Shown here piece after piece: positions 45,030 to 55,598 of a stretch of DNA of 64,000 nt (position 1 is its first letter; each line of letters begins with the position of its first letter). This stretch comes from Breviolum minutum Mf 1.05b.01 (Eukaryota > Sar > Dinophyceae > Suessiales > Symbiodiniaceae): assembly GCA_000507305.1 (NCBI GenBank), contig DF239223.1:140606-204605 (forward strand), given 5' to 3'. Under the pieces are notes generated by a model. It did no database searches and was not told the origin of the DNA. It saw nothing but the letters and a program-made list of their open reading frames with translations. A program made the translations under genes and the position numbers.

Positions 45030-45260
45030 GATGATTTTGGAAGTGTTACTCTCCGAATGCGTTGTGCCAATTGTACCCCCCAAAAAAAACATAGCAAACT
45101 CGACAAACAGCTCAAGCAGAATGAAATGCTTTCTCTTTTTGCCCTCTGCTCTTCTTTCTCTTGGAAGTTTTCTCAGGAATGACATCAAGGCCTCGGCAAA
45201 GCAAAAGCATCTCACCAAATCTAATCCCATGGGAGATCTGAAATCATACGCAAATTTAGA
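45030..45260 (-). CDS. Candidate exon (MGLDLVRCFCFAEALMSFLR)
   Basis: The minus-strand frame reads SPMGLDLVRCFCFAEALMSF, LRKLPRERRAEGKKRKHFIL, LELFVEFAMFFLGGTIGTTH. A basic stretch between hydrophobic segments suggests a membrane protein. Unassigned; probably linked to 44560-44770. Confidence 0.4.
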
Positions 45261-45899
45261 TCCGGAATCATCCAAATAATACACCACTATCATCAAAATA
45301 ATCTACGAGTATCATGATTATGATGATCATATAGATACATAAATATCATATGTCACATCCAATCAACTTCTCAATCAAAACCCATTCCGAAGAACCCTGC
45401 ACACAAACCTGACAATCTATTTATATAGCAGCCTTTATGTTTACATATGTTTAAAGTCATCGATCTAGACCCTGGCTGATCCAACCCCTTAAACAGAATT
45501 ACGGAAATTTTGCAAATATTCAGGATCAACTATATGACGGGCTCAATACATCTCAATACCATCTACCATCTCAGGAAAAGAAAAACATGATCTCGCATCA
45601 CCAAAGCAACATTCATAAGGGAACCATGTCACACTGACTACCTTATCATCTTGCAGTTCGTGGCATTATGCAAACGGTCATCCTCTTTCCATGAATCTTC
45701 TGGCAAACTTCCAGATTCCACGGAGCATTGCCCAATGGGCAACAACAACACCCAAAGGCTGCAGTTTTCCTCCCAATTCGCGCGCAAGTCCAGGCCAATC
45801 CGCATCTGTCCACCTACATCAATGCCCTAATAGGCCTTATAGTCTAAGATGAGATCAACTTAGGTACTTGGAAATAATCATATATATAGCAAACTTGGT

Positions 45900-46092
45900 T
45901 TTGCATGTAGCGAGTTTTTCTTTCAAGTTGTGCTCTGGTGGGATCGAAACGGCCTTTTTCAAGGCACAAGCGGCGGTGCCCCTTGGGCCGAATGGCCATG
46001 CGGTGAGAACCATTGTGCGGGTGAAACGGGGCCCCGGCGGTGCGTCGCCCGCCGCCCCAAAGTCAAAGCGCCGTTCGTCAACGAGTTTTTGA
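45900..46092 (+). CDS. GC-rich plus-strand C-terminal exon candidate
   Basis: The plus-strand frame reads IETAFFKAQAAVPLGPNGHA, VRTIVRVKRGPGGASPAAPK, SKRRSSTSF and stops at 46092. The segment is much richer in GC than its flanks, as dinoflagellate coding DNA often is. The basic Ser/Lys/Arg end is plausible as a C-terminus. The antisense frames are also open, so the strand is not certain. Confidence 0.32.
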
Positions 46093-46541
46093 CCGTCAAG
46101 CGCTGCAGCTCCACCACAACTCTGTTGCACAGCTGAATCATTGATTAAAGTGTGGTAGTGGTATAGGGATTTTACAAGTTATATAACTAAGTTAGCTGTA
46201 TTTAGCTGTGCTTTTTTCACTGGCAGAACTGGAATTTCCGTGGTCGAAATGCATACCTGATACCTCTGCAGATTGTTTCGGGTGGAACTCACCTTCTGAG
46301 ACCGCGATCATGCTTCACAACTCTCGCGTTTGTCCCAGCGCACCTGCCACGTATTCCACGGGTGGACAGTTGGGCCGTAAAACATGCAAAATGAAAATGG
46401 CACTTCAAACATTGAGGTGTAGTGTGCCCTAGTTTAGGTCTAGGTACAAGGTGGCACGCAGCTTTTAATCACCCCTTTGGCAAGAAATGCTATTATTTAT
46501 CTGCATTTACCAAAATGCTAACATGCGGAGAGGTATATAAC

Positions 46542-46826
46542 CTAAAACCGTCCAATTCCCAGAACCTCAAACAATGAAGGTTGACGAGCCGGGCGATGTG
46601 TCAAAAAGAAGGAACCTATAAGATCCTCTAAGTGAAAGAACGTGTCTACAATCGACATTGACTCTAGAATGTGCCCAAGCACATCCACGCGTTGATCCAT
46701 TAGGTGCCCAAAATGCTGGTGCTGTGTTGTGCTAGTATTGGTAGGGGTCGTCAGTAGTAGTGTGGTTCGCAAAACTTCATACATCGGAAGTTCTTCATCT
46801 AAAGCTTCAAGTGACACGATTGACAA
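46542..46826 (-). CDS. Candidate exon, about 90 codons (VSLEALDEELPMYEVLRTTL)
   Basis: The minus-strand frame reads SIVSLEALDEELPMYEVLRT, TLLLTTPTNTSTTQHQHFGH, LMDQRVDVLGHILESMSIVD, TFFHLEDLIGSFFLTHRPAR. Good helical protein composition, among the better unassigned exons. Upstream candidates on the same strand: 47023-47295 and 47318-47674. Confidence 0.42.
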   Translation of the reverse strand: MSIVSLEALDEELPMYEVLRTTLLLTTPTNTSTTQHQHFGHLMDQRVDVLGHILESMSIVDTFFHLEDLIGSFFLTHRPARQPSLFEVLGIGRF

Positions 46827-47044
46827 ATATGAGTCAAAGAAGACTTGGACTGGATCACAAGATCATCCGGTGCTGCACCTACTGCAACACGCTGCAATCA
46901 TAGCGCTCAAAGAGTCCTCAGCCATAGAGGTAATACAGAAAGAGTATAGATATGTATAGATATTAAATACATACATTTCATTACATTTCAGTGAATTCAA
47001 GATGTTTTTTTCTGCAGAATTCCTAGCATCCATCAGCATCCACA

Positions 47045-47290
47045 CTCATCGCCAAATATCGCCAAGGGACGGCCGCATGAAACTCGATGGCCTCTCGTTT
47101 CGCATATTTCGTGCCAGGGTGGTGACCTTCGATTTCAGACGTCCGGTGCTGTTGGGTGATGGGCTGGAAAATGCCATGGAAACGCCCTGAATGGTAGGTC
47201 AAGTTGCTGATGGAGTGGGCTTCGCCACATATTTCGGAGCGCCTGTCTTGAAGGCCTGCAATGTGAAGCCCATCGAAACCAATGCGTGTG
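47045..47290 (-). CDS. Candidate exon (GFDGLHIAGLQDRRSEICGE)
   Basis: The minus-strand frame reads GFDGLHIAGLQDRRSEICGE, AHSISNLTYHSGRFHGIFQP, ITQQHRTSEIEGHHPGTKYA, KREAIEFHAAVPWRYLAM. His/Arg-rich but balanced; unassigned. Confidence 0.35.
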
Positions 47291-47317
47291 ATCAATCAGA
47301 ACATACTCCAAAATAGA

Positions 47318-47674
47318 CTAGCTTTCAGCTGGAAGTTTAGGCAAAAAAATATGGTCTTGTTCAGAAATGTTGAGAAAATCCTGCTTTATGCTGGAATAAC
47401 CTGAACTGATACCATCAGGGCTCAAGATCAAGTCAGAAGTCTGACATCCCATCTTGGCATAGTCTACAGTGGCGCCCCTTTGTACAACTTTGCAAGCAAG
47501 GGACTGGAGGAGCATCTTCAACCTGGAAATGCGGACGATTGAAAGGTCAAAATGCACTGTAGCAACCCGGTTGCAGCTTCTAAGCTTCCTTTCAAATACC
47601 AGCCAGTCAAGTGCCTGGGCGACACCTATCAACACAACAATGCCACTCTGTCCAGCCTTTGGCTTTCGAACCAC
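47318..47674 (-). CDS. Candidate exon with stop, about 115 codons
   Basis: The minus-strand frame reads GQSGIVVLIGVAQALDWLVF, ERKLRSCNRVATVHFDLSIV, RISRLKMLLQSLACKVVQRG, then DLILSPDGISSGYSSIKQDF and FLPKLPAES before a stop at 47318. Alternating hydrophobic strands and helices look like a folded domain. I did not recognise the family. Confidence 0.45.
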   Translation of the reverse strand: MVRKPKAGQSGIVVLIGVAQALDWLVFERKLRSCNRVATVHFDLSIVRISRLKMLLQSLACKVVQRGATVDYAKMGCQTSDLILSPDGISSGYSSIKQDFLNISEQDHIFLPKLPAES

Positions 47675-47805
47675 TGGATCCTCTGGACATGGAATGTACC
47701 TGAGCCAATGCTTCAGTCATTCCAAAAAAAAACGATTAAAAGGATAGAAAATGAAAACGTCTCTTGCAGAACTTAGGAGTAGAATTAGTAGTCGCCGTTG
47801 TCAAG

Positions 47806-47963
47806 AAGTAGTAGAAGTAAAATTGGTAGTAGAAGTAGAATTAGTAGCAGTAGTAGTAGCAGCAGCAGCAGCAGGCGTCGTGGTGGTGGTGGTGGTGGTG
47901 GTGGTGGTGGTGGTGGTGGTGGTGGTGGTGGTGGTGGTGGTGGTGGTGGTGGTGGTGGTGGTA
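47806..47963 (+). repeat. Compound trinucleotide microsatellite (TAG/AAG to CAG to GTG)
   Basis: The plus strand passes from TAGTAGAAG units through (CAG)n to about 27 uninterrupted GTG units. Open frames across it (47751-48026 and antisense poly-Pro/poly-Thr) are repeat artefacts. Confidence 0.95.
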
Positions 47964-48099
47964 GCATCTTGGCAACTATTGGCACGACTCCTGCGTATCA
48001 CCGTTAAAAACAAGACCTGGCTTTGAGGCCTAAAGCACCTTCATTGCAGAGGGAGGTTCGTAGAATGGTATCGGACATAGGAAACCAAAATTCACATAT

Positions 48100-48290
48100 T
48101 GCATACTCTTTTCTAAACCATTCTAAACCATCTTTATCCATCTTTGCCCATCCCACAGCTGGACATGCAGTAATCCTCCCATCTGCTGATAGATGTCCAT
48201 GAATTTTTCCAAGAAACTCTGGGATCCCGCCCATGAGGCATCCCACTGCATCTCGCTTCATTGGGTTTGGAGGTCGGAAGGGCGACTCAT
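48100..48290 (-). CDS. Candidate exon (PEFLGKIHGHLSADGRITAC)
   Basis: The minus-strand frame reads NPMKRDAVGCLMGGIPEFLG, KIHGHLSADGRITACPAVGW, AKMDKDGLEWF. Balanced composition; unassigned. Confidence 0.36.
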
Positions 48291-49069
48291 GTGGATATTT
48301 TGCCTCAGATTCCACCAGGCCATGGAAACAAATCTGTTGTTGATTTCATCTTATTGACAAGCCACACTCTTATCTGGCTCTGGATCACGCGGCACATGCG
48401 TTGGATGCTCGTATCCTCAAGAAACCGCACAAGTGTTCATTTGAAGTACCATCAATTTCAAGGTTGTTTTAAACAATGTATCAACATATAGATATATTTA
48501 TATATATATATATATGGACACATTTGATATAGAAATCTCCCCCACGACAGTAAACAAATCATCGCCAAAGTTCAATCTCTAACCATGATATGGCCTCAAT
48601 CGGCCTCAATAGTCTGAATATATAGACCTTATGAATACTGTTTTTGCTGTTGAAAACGACTAAAAGAAAGATGTACAGCATTAAAAAAGCAACACCGAAG
48701 CTTTTTAAGCAAATAACAAACAAAAATCATTGAATGATCAAACAAACAACCTGTAGATACTGTACAGTTGTACAGGAAAAAGTCTATGGCAACTTGGAAT
48801 TTCCAGTGATGCCAATGTGATTTGCCGCATAAATCCAGCTGGTCCTCCAAATGCTTCCTCATTGCTCTGGAAGTACCGATTGCCATAGTCTAACCCCTTG
48901 AAGGATGTCTCTTGGATCTTGCCTCAGTTGGTGAAAAGAACAAAGGTTGCGATAAAACCTTGGCAGGTCGACACGTGTCTAAACTCTTAAGTCTAAAAAC
49001 CGATAGATGGGTGCAGTACATGTAGAGTTTGCATGTGTACATGACAGCCGCCATTGTAGTGATCATAGA

Positions 49070-49230
49070 TTAAATTAAATACTTGAATGCCATTGGCAGG
49101 ACTGCCGGGTCACTGTGGTGCTCCTCTAGCTCCTTCTTGCGTTGCTTCCTGCCAATGCCCACATCTGGATATCTATTGGATTTCGTTTGAAGGCTCCGAG
49201 ACTGAACAGAAAAAAAACTCGTGGATGCTG
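49070..49230 (-). CDS. Candidate C-terminal exon (DVGIGRKQRKKELEEHHSDP)
   Basis: The minus-strand frame reads SRSLQTKSNRYPDVGIGRKQ, RKKELEEHHSDPAVLPMAFK, YLI and stops at 49070. Basic/acidic helix near the end. Unassigned. Confidence 0.37.
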
Positions 49231-50231
49231 TTGATGTGAGGTCAAATAAATGCACTACTGGAAAGCTCCCTTGTGCACTCTTGAACTCTTGATTTTTCTC
49301 TTTCATCAATATGCATTGGTTCACCACCTGGCTGCATCATAGTCATCAGGAATATGTTCTGGAAAAGCGCCAGGCTCCTGACACAGGTATTTGTTTCTAA
49401 ATATGATTGGTACCTTGACCTGTGACTTTACCAAACATGTTTGGGACACTAACAAGAAACCCAGTCCCCGAAGCCGAAGAGAACACCGCCAGTGAGCACA
49501 CCTGGTCCACCTGTCGATTCATCTCTTGGACACCACTCGGTACAGTACAAACTGATGAAGTCAAAAAAGGGTGCCTCTTTTCGATGCACCACCCAGAATG
49601 TTGCGAGGCGGGATGTAATCCGTGTACCTGCATAAACCACAAGGGTCTAAAGTTGCTTTGTACAATTGGGGGCTTGCTTGCATGGCATTCGAGCCTACAT
49701 CCTGCTTTATATGGGGAAACATGATATTTTCACGCCCTCCCTCTCTCTTCAGCCATGTCCCTCATGAAGGGAATAGGATTAAGACTATGATTGGACTAAA
49801 GCTATATGAAATTAGCATTGCAGCGTTTCAGCAACCATGGGAATCTGGTCAACGACTTACAAACTTACCATACGGGCGAAGGTTTGTAGGCGCCAAGGTC
49901 ACTTCTCTTTCACTTCTTTGGGATCCTTCGCTTGATCGCAGTGTGCCACCTGATGGCAACTGTCAGCTTGGGCAATCAGGAAGTATGTGAAGGTGCGGTG
50001 CGGTCCCCAACAATTCATGCAAAGCAAGTTGTTGTTTCTAACTAGTGTTGGCTTTACTTTGAGTTTCCACATTTACTGTATACTGTATTACTGTATACCC
50101 TTGGAGACTGCACAGGGGATATCCAAAAGTTGGGTAATGTCTTCAAGAGTTTCTTGGCACCAAACATACTCATAGCCAAGCTTGTTGATGCCTTAGCTCG
50201 TCGAGGATGTGGGATTGATAAGTGCCATTCC

Positions 50232-50261
50232 AAAACAAACAAACAAACAAACAAACAAACA

Positions 50262-50294
<33 letters not shown>

Positions 50295-50310
50295 GCAAAG
50301 AAAGAAAGAN

Positions 50311-50386
<76 letters not shown>

Positions 50387-50415
50387 AAAAGAAAGAAAGA
50401 AAGAAAGAAGAAGAG

Positions 50416-50486
<71 letters not shown>

Positions 50487-50487
50487 C
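50232..50487 (+). repeat. Compound tetranucleotide microsatellite (AAAC, AATC, AAAG)
   Basis: About eight AAAC units, then about seven AATC units, then roughly 45 AAAG units with two small interruptions; one base (50310) is undetermined. It begins right where the minus-strand exon at 50490-50600 ends. The 120- and 242-codon frames through it are artefacts. Confidence 0.97.
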
Positions 50488-50489
50488 CA

Positions 50490-50610
50490 TAGCTTTGTCG
50501 AGAAACTTTGTTTGATCTTCCCAGGAGGTTTGAAGGTTGCGTCTGGATCCAACATCCAAACTTTACCCTTCTTCATTGCCATACCTGGGTCAACGTACCT
50601 CAGCTCGAAA
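50490..50610 (-). CDS. Candidate exon (KKGKVWMLDPDATFKPPGKI)
   Basis: The minus-strand frame reads LRYVDPGMAMKKGKVWMLDP, DATFKPPGKIKQSFSTKLW and then runs into the AAAG microsatellite. Together with 50640-50860 it forms a two-part minus-strand coding region. Unassigned. Confidence 0.45.
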
Positions 50611-50639
50611 AAGAAAAGTGATGAGACTTGCCATGGCAT

Positions 50640-50870
50640 TGCTGACACATATGGAAGTATTCATAGTATTGGACAAACCCACACTTTCCATGGTCTCAAT
50701 GTCAATGTCCAGTTTTTTTCTGTCAAGAGGCGGATCTCCTATCCCCAAGGGAGTTTCAAACTTGAAGTAAACGTCAGGAGTCGTCCCTTTCCTCGGAAAC
50801 ATCGCCAGCAGTTTTCCGGCAGGTCTTTCAGGTTGTTGCAGCAAGGCTACGAGTGGTCTCGAAACTGGGA
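50640..50870 (-). CDS. Candidate exon (VYFKFETPLGIGDPPLDRKK)
   Basis: The minus-strand frame reads PERPAGKLLAMFPRKGTTPD, VYFKFETPLGIGDPPLDRKK, LDIDIETMESVGLSNTMNTS. Beta-rich, natural composition; the overlapping plus-strand frame (50537-50770) is Met/Ser-rich and less likely. Unassigned. Confidence 0.42.
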
Positions 50871-51161
50871 ACAGGAAAACGACTGCTCTGTGTATTTTTA
50901 TGTATTTTGGTGGGTTCCTGCCTTCCACGGTTTCTGACCTTCCACTGCCGCTTTTGTGAAACGGGGGGTCAAAAGGAAACGGAAGGAATGGTACGTGAGG
51001 GCGCCAAAAAGAGAGTGCAAGGGTTAAAATAAAGCAGGGGGAAGGCAAAAATCAAGAGGTAGCCGAGGTAGCCCAAATATAATCACTTCAATCTTGGAAG
51101 GTCGAAGCAAACCAAGGAGTGAAATAAAACATACTGGTGGAGGTCGAACAAGCTGGGCCCA

Positions 51162-51404
51162 ATGGATTCTGGCATGTCCAATTTCCTCGTAAACGGAGCA
51201 AAGGCTCTTTGTGGGACATGCCTGGATGTTGCGAGTGGTGTTCTCATCACCATCGTCTGCTACGGGCTTTTTCATCAGCCTGCCACCGACCGGGAAATGT
51301 TCAACATCTTCTTTGGAACATGTGCAAGTTTCATGGGAGAAAATGTCCGCAAATCTTACTCACCTGCAGTTGCATCCTGTAATATCCTGTATATGTACAT
51401 ATAA
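51162..51404 (+). CDS. Candidate plus-strand exon with one hydrophobic helix
   Basis: The plus-strand frame reads MDSGMSNFLVNGAKALCGTC, LDVASGVLITIVCYGLFHQP, ATDREMFNIFFGTCASFMGE, NVRKSYSPAV. It has an ATG, one likely membrane helix and good composition. Two other plus frames are open over parts of it. Unassigned. Confidence 0.36.
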   Translation: MDSGMSNFLVNGAKALCGTCLDVASGVLITIVCYGLFHQPATDREMFNIFFGTCASFMGENVRKSYSPAVASCNILYMYI

Positions 51405-51996
51405 GATGTAGAAAATCGAACTGGTGCACTGCCACTAGACACTGATGGATGTCTGCATATTTGTGAATGTGCCAACATGATTCACCGTTAAGCAAGTCAA
51501 GAATCGCTCAAATAATCTGAAAAGGCTGTGAAGGTCAACAAATATGACAGATATGATAAGACTGCAATGATTGCATGCAGACCTTCTTTTTGCCTGTATC
51601 TATGTGTCGGTTAAAGACACTGCAGTAATTTGTCTAATGTCTAAAAGTCTTTATTCAATACACTAACAAGTCGTAGTAATCTTCCCGGACAGTACCTATT
51701 CAATTGATTTAATCCTTCATATTTCTATATCCACATATTGACATCTATTGGCTAACACACTTTCCTGTTTTCTCTCCTGATCTGCCCTGCCGGGCTTTTT
51801 TTAGCATCCCTGAAGTTTTTCGCTACCTCGGCGCATAGGAGTTGTCGCCAATTGAGAGAGAGCCTGGGATGCCAAAATAGCCCCACCTTCACAGGATGCA
51901 TCCAGTTGCTGACGGGCAATTACTTGACTGAAAAAATGACGAATCCTTCCTGTCTGCAACAGGTTTTGAAAAAATTGCAAATTGGGTGTCCAACTC

Positions 51997-54774
51997 TCAC
52001 ATTCTTTTCAAGTGGGATCTGTATAAGTTGTAGATAAGTTTCCGTGTTTTTTCATCTTTGGGTTCTTTACCGTTATAGTAGTGCCTGAAGAGTTCCCTTT
52101 GGTGGTCTGACAGGTATTCTTCCAGAACATTCATATTTTCCGGTGCTACTGGGTAATCTGAATGCTCGTCATGGAGTTCTTTAGGATACTCCAAATCAAC
52201 TTCAAGTATGTAGGCGAAGTTGTCGTTTTCATTCCATTCCATTGCATTGGAGATTTTCTTCGTCCAAGATAGTTTTCCAGTGGGTAGTTTTGAGACATCG
52301 CCAGTCCATAAAGGTTATTGGCATCCAAGTAGGTTATGTAGTTTGACGGTTTCGTCTCATCATAATCTTCTCCCATATACTTGTTGTTTGCGATTGCCTG
52401 CTTACTACCCACCTGACACATCCCACCCCGAAGACCCTTCTCTACCATCTCATACATCTCTTGGTCATCCATCGGGTTGATGGTGAAGCGAAGTTAGGAA
52501 GGGTGAAGTAGTGGGCGGGGTCTAATCCGTAGTATTCCATACATAGGTCTCTGAAATTTTCAAAGATGTCAGTCAGAAGTAGCACATCCGTTCTTAAGTT
52601 TAAGTCGTGATACTGTCCCAGATTTCTTATACCAAAGTGTTCCCATATCTTTATCGCCCTTTCGTATTCTTCATCATCAATGTGGGTTTCCGAAAGTCTG
52701 CTGTAGAACGCTTCTTCGGGTGGAAGTTTCATGTCTCTAAACTTACAAAAGTCATCAAAGTAGTCATACGGATACACACCTTTATCCGTGAGTAAGTCCA
52801 AATCCTCGGATGTTTTTACATAGGCGTTTCTTTTGCTGTGTTTGGATTTCGTCTCCCAGTTCTCCCGTTTCTGTCCATCCTCGTATTTAGTCAGTTTAAC
52901 CAGTTTTTTCAAGGAAGCGGAGAAGAAACTAAAACTGTCTTTGAAACAAAGATTTCTAAATCCAAAGGTTATAGTTTTTTCGCTATTCTGTGCTATAACG
53001 TTGATGTCTGCGTTTTCCGCCAGTTTATGTACCCTCTCTATGATTAAGTGAGCGTCGTAGTTGTTCAAGTTATGAAGGAACACGGAGATTTTATAAAATC
53101 GTAAGGAGAACCTCAAATTACAATCATCGTGGGCACTTCCCCTATATTGACCCGTAAAGTGGCAATGGTCTCTCGTCTCTCACCCGTTTGTCTACCTCCT
53201 GGCATTTCTCCCCGCATATGTAGCACTTGTCTGCCGTCTTGAAGTCCCTCCAGTCGTTTGCCATCATTATTATGGTCTTCATATCCTTCATTATCTTCAT
53301 CACCTCGTTTTTCGTTTCAAGCATCTGTTTAACAAAGACATCCATACAATCCTGGCCTCGGTAAAGAAAGGGTTTAGAAGAACATAGAAGAACCATCTAT
53401 TCTATTCGCGAGGTTTATGATAAACCCACATAGTCGGTGATGTTGATACTTGTTCGTGTTCTTCACCTTCGCTGATACATTACTGGTTTTGGTTGTTAGA
53501 CATTCAAAGTCGGCATATATCACGAAGGAGTGTTCTAATTGTTTATGGAAGTGTTTGAATTGAATGGGTTCGCTCCTCATCTCAACCTCCTGACCCTCCA
53601 CCGCCATACATCCTATGTCCTCGTGTTTGTTTACCAACTCTTCCGTTTTAAACCCTTGAAGGCAATGCTTAAAGTGATACTTCTTGAATTTCATTTTGTT
53701 AGTCTGACTTCTACTGACCAGTTTATCATAGTCGTCTCCGTCCTGAAGTTTGGTGAGGTTGATGTGGTGTTTCGCTTTGAGGACGTTTGTTTTTCTGTAA
53801 AGTATCACCCTTTCCTTTCCCTCCTCTTCATCTAAAACATAGGCATTAACAGATATTATCCCCTCGTTGTTTTCTGCAAGAGTGTCTATACCAACATTAC
53901 AAGACGGAAATTTTACATTATCCCATGTGAGTGTATCTTTTATCTTCTTGTAGTGATACATCTCCCATCCGTGGTCTTTCTCGTATATCTTATACACACC
54001 GCACTGGATGGAATACTTGAAGCACATCTCGTCCTTATTTTTTATGTTGATACAGGCCTTTTTGTTTTGAACCCATTTAGGTAATGCTATAAACTTACCC
54101 CCACGAGTTGGATTATACTTGTCGTAGTGGAAGGTTAGTTTATCTATCTGTTTCATCACTAGACTGCTCTCGGACAATTCCATCTTATCCATTCGGATTT
54201 CTATGTCCGTCGAAATTTGGGATAAGACTTTTGAAAGGTCTTCTGCGTTTGGTATTTCATATCTTCTGCTTCTGGTTGTATGTCCGATGTCTTCGTTTGT
54301 CTTTTACTTTTATAAGTGCCGAAGACCTCCAACACGACCTTCATCCCCCTTTGTGTTTTGAAATACTGTTTGAGTTTGTAGTCTTGATATCTTAGATACT
54401 GAAGTGCCTTGATGCCTTGAACCCTGATGTTTGAGATGGAGAGAAACTATTAACATAGTTTCCGAAAGCAGACTGTTCGTCTGTGATGATTGCTTTGTAG
54501 CGTTTTTGAATTCCTGTGAGGCGCAATTTTTATCTAATCTTGTCCATCTGATGCTTCTCTGTGTTTCCAACTCATACTTTTTATAACCCATTGTCTCTTT
54601 AACATTCTTGAGTTTCCCTTTCAACCTGTCCGTCGATTTACTATCTCTGTTGTAGATGTAAGTTTTATCTCCTATCTTCAACCTGTTTGTGTCTTGTCCA
54701 TTGCGTTGGACTACTTCTCCCTGATTACAAGATATAATACAATTTAAAACAATTTGCTCTGAACGTTCAACCAT
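51997..54774 (-). pseudogene. Decayed family-B DNA polymerase, Polinton/viral type (DNA_pol_B_2)
   Basis: Protein-primed-type family-B polymerase of Polintons, virophage-like viruses and linear plasmids. Seen in order on the minus strand: an N-terminal region with LQYLRYQDYKLKQYF; exonuclease motif I in VIYADFECLT (about 53502-53521); a CxxC pair and HCHFTGQYRG with DDCNLRF, the inserted Cys/His region typical of this group; exonuclease II in LHNLNNYDAHLI (about 53050); exonuclease III in YHDLNLRTDVLLLTDIF; and polymerase motif A in YLDANNLYGLAMS (about 52291-52331), followed by ILEVDLEYPKELHD. The reading frame breaks at about 54530, 54440, 54300, 53385, 53160, 52480 (some residues are also missing) and 52250. 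It stops at 51997 before motif B and the catalytic DTD motif C. ATG at 54774 may be the original start. A fossil, or many sequencing indels plus a truncation. Confidence 0.9.
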
Positions 54775-54931
54775 AATCCTATACTCTATACTAGATAGGT
54801 GTTTTTTCTTTAAGTAGTTTTTTGGGACTCACGTTGCTGGTTGGGGGTTATGGGTTGCTGGTTGAATTTCAACCTACAAACCTGACTGATAAATAAAGAG
54901 AAATTGCTTTATAAAGATATGACAACTTAAG

Positions 54932-54945
54932 GTATATATGGGAAT
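54932..54945 (+). promoter_or_regulatory. TATA-like sequence before the GIY-YIG ORF
   Basis: GGTATATATGGGAATG places TATATAT about 6 bases before the first ATG (54938). Either the real start is the second ATG or the TATA resemblance is accidental. Confidence 0.25.
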
Positions 54946-55126
54946 GAACAAATACGAAAACGGAAAATTCTACAAAATCACCGATGTGGGATACAACAAA
55001 TGTTATATTGGAAGCACTTGTGAAAAATTGAGTAAAAGAATGACACGCCATAGGGCGAGTTGTTTTGAATATAGAAGACAAAATATCACACAGCAAAGTC
55101 ATCATAAACATGTTCAATCTCATTGA
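54938..55126 (+). CDS. GIY-YIG endonuclease-like ORF, short
   Basis: GIY-YIG nuclease fold: the frame reads GKFYKITDVGYNKCYIGSTC, then EKLSKRMTRHRASC. K-F-Y and C-Y-I-G stand for the GIY and YIG strands, and the R in LSKRM is the expected catalytic arginine position. The ORF has 62 codons, whereas the complete fold needs about 90, so the C-terminal part with the metal-binding Glu is absent. It is transcribed opposite to the polymerase, overlapping the end of the zinc-finger ORF by 7 bases. Such nucleases are frequent in large DNA viruses, Polinton-like elements and as homing endonucleases. Confidence 0.72.
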   Translation: MGMNKYENGKFYKITDVGYNKCYIGSTCEKLSKRMTRHRASCFEYRRQNITQQSHHKHVQSH

Positions 55127-55476
55127 GAAATGATATTAAAAATGTTTCCTGTTCTTATACATATGTTGGTGTCCCTGTGCTTGGAGAGATTAGATTTACT
55201 GCTGATGGTGCGTCCGCAGTCTGGGCAAGTGAATGGGGCTTTCAACTTTTGTTGGTAGCATTTGCTAAAGTAGTTTGCGTCAAGGGGTTTTTTGTTGTAA
55301 GTTCCGTCAGGTTGCCATCGCGAGTTTGTCTGTGTTGGTGTTTCAGGAGTGTTGGATTGATGAAGTGCTTCTAGCATTTGATCAAATACATCCTCGTCCA
55401 TATCCATATCATACTTTTTTCTATCCATAAAAAAGTAGCAAGACATTTCGAGTTTCTTAATTCTATACGGCGTCAT
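55120..55476 (-). CDS. C2H2 zinc-finger protein of viral type, 118 aa
   Basis: Complete ORF with ATG (55474-55476) and TGA. Residues 1-45 are acidic and Met/Asp-rich; about residues 65-75 read PLDANYFSKCYQQKL; the finger FTCPDCGRTISSKSNLSKH occupies about residues 81-99 and has C-x2-C followed by H and a final Cys/His region. This small-protein layout, with a D-A-N-Y-F-x-K-x-Y helix before one finger, resembles orphan proteins encoded in algal large DNA viruses and Polinton-like elements. Function unknown, possibly DNA binding. It is intact, unlike the polymerase next to it. Confidence 0.7.
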   Translation of the reverse strand: MTPYRIKKLEMSCYFFMDRKKYDMDMDEDVFDQMLEALHQSNTPETPTQTNSRWQPDGTYNKKPLDANYFSKCYQQKLKAPFTCPDCGRTISSKSNLSKHRDTNICIRTGNIFNIISQ

Positions 55477-55598
55477 TTCTTTAAGCGATGTTGGGTCTTG
55501 TGTTGAAAAAAATTGGGGTAAAGCAAAATCCTATAACGAATGGGGATGCTTAATCCCTAGTTAGACCATACAAAAACGTGCGATGCTTCATCCCTCGC

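Noticed and set aside
47751..48026. Frames encoding poly-Val, poly-Gly, poly-Pro and poly-Thr
   Set aside because: Pure translation of the GTG microsatellite in different frames.
50209..50937. 242-codon plus-strand frame across the AAAC/AATC/AAAG array
   Set aside because: Most of it is K/E/R repeat translation of the microsatellite; the protein-like signal on its right is better explained by the minus strand.
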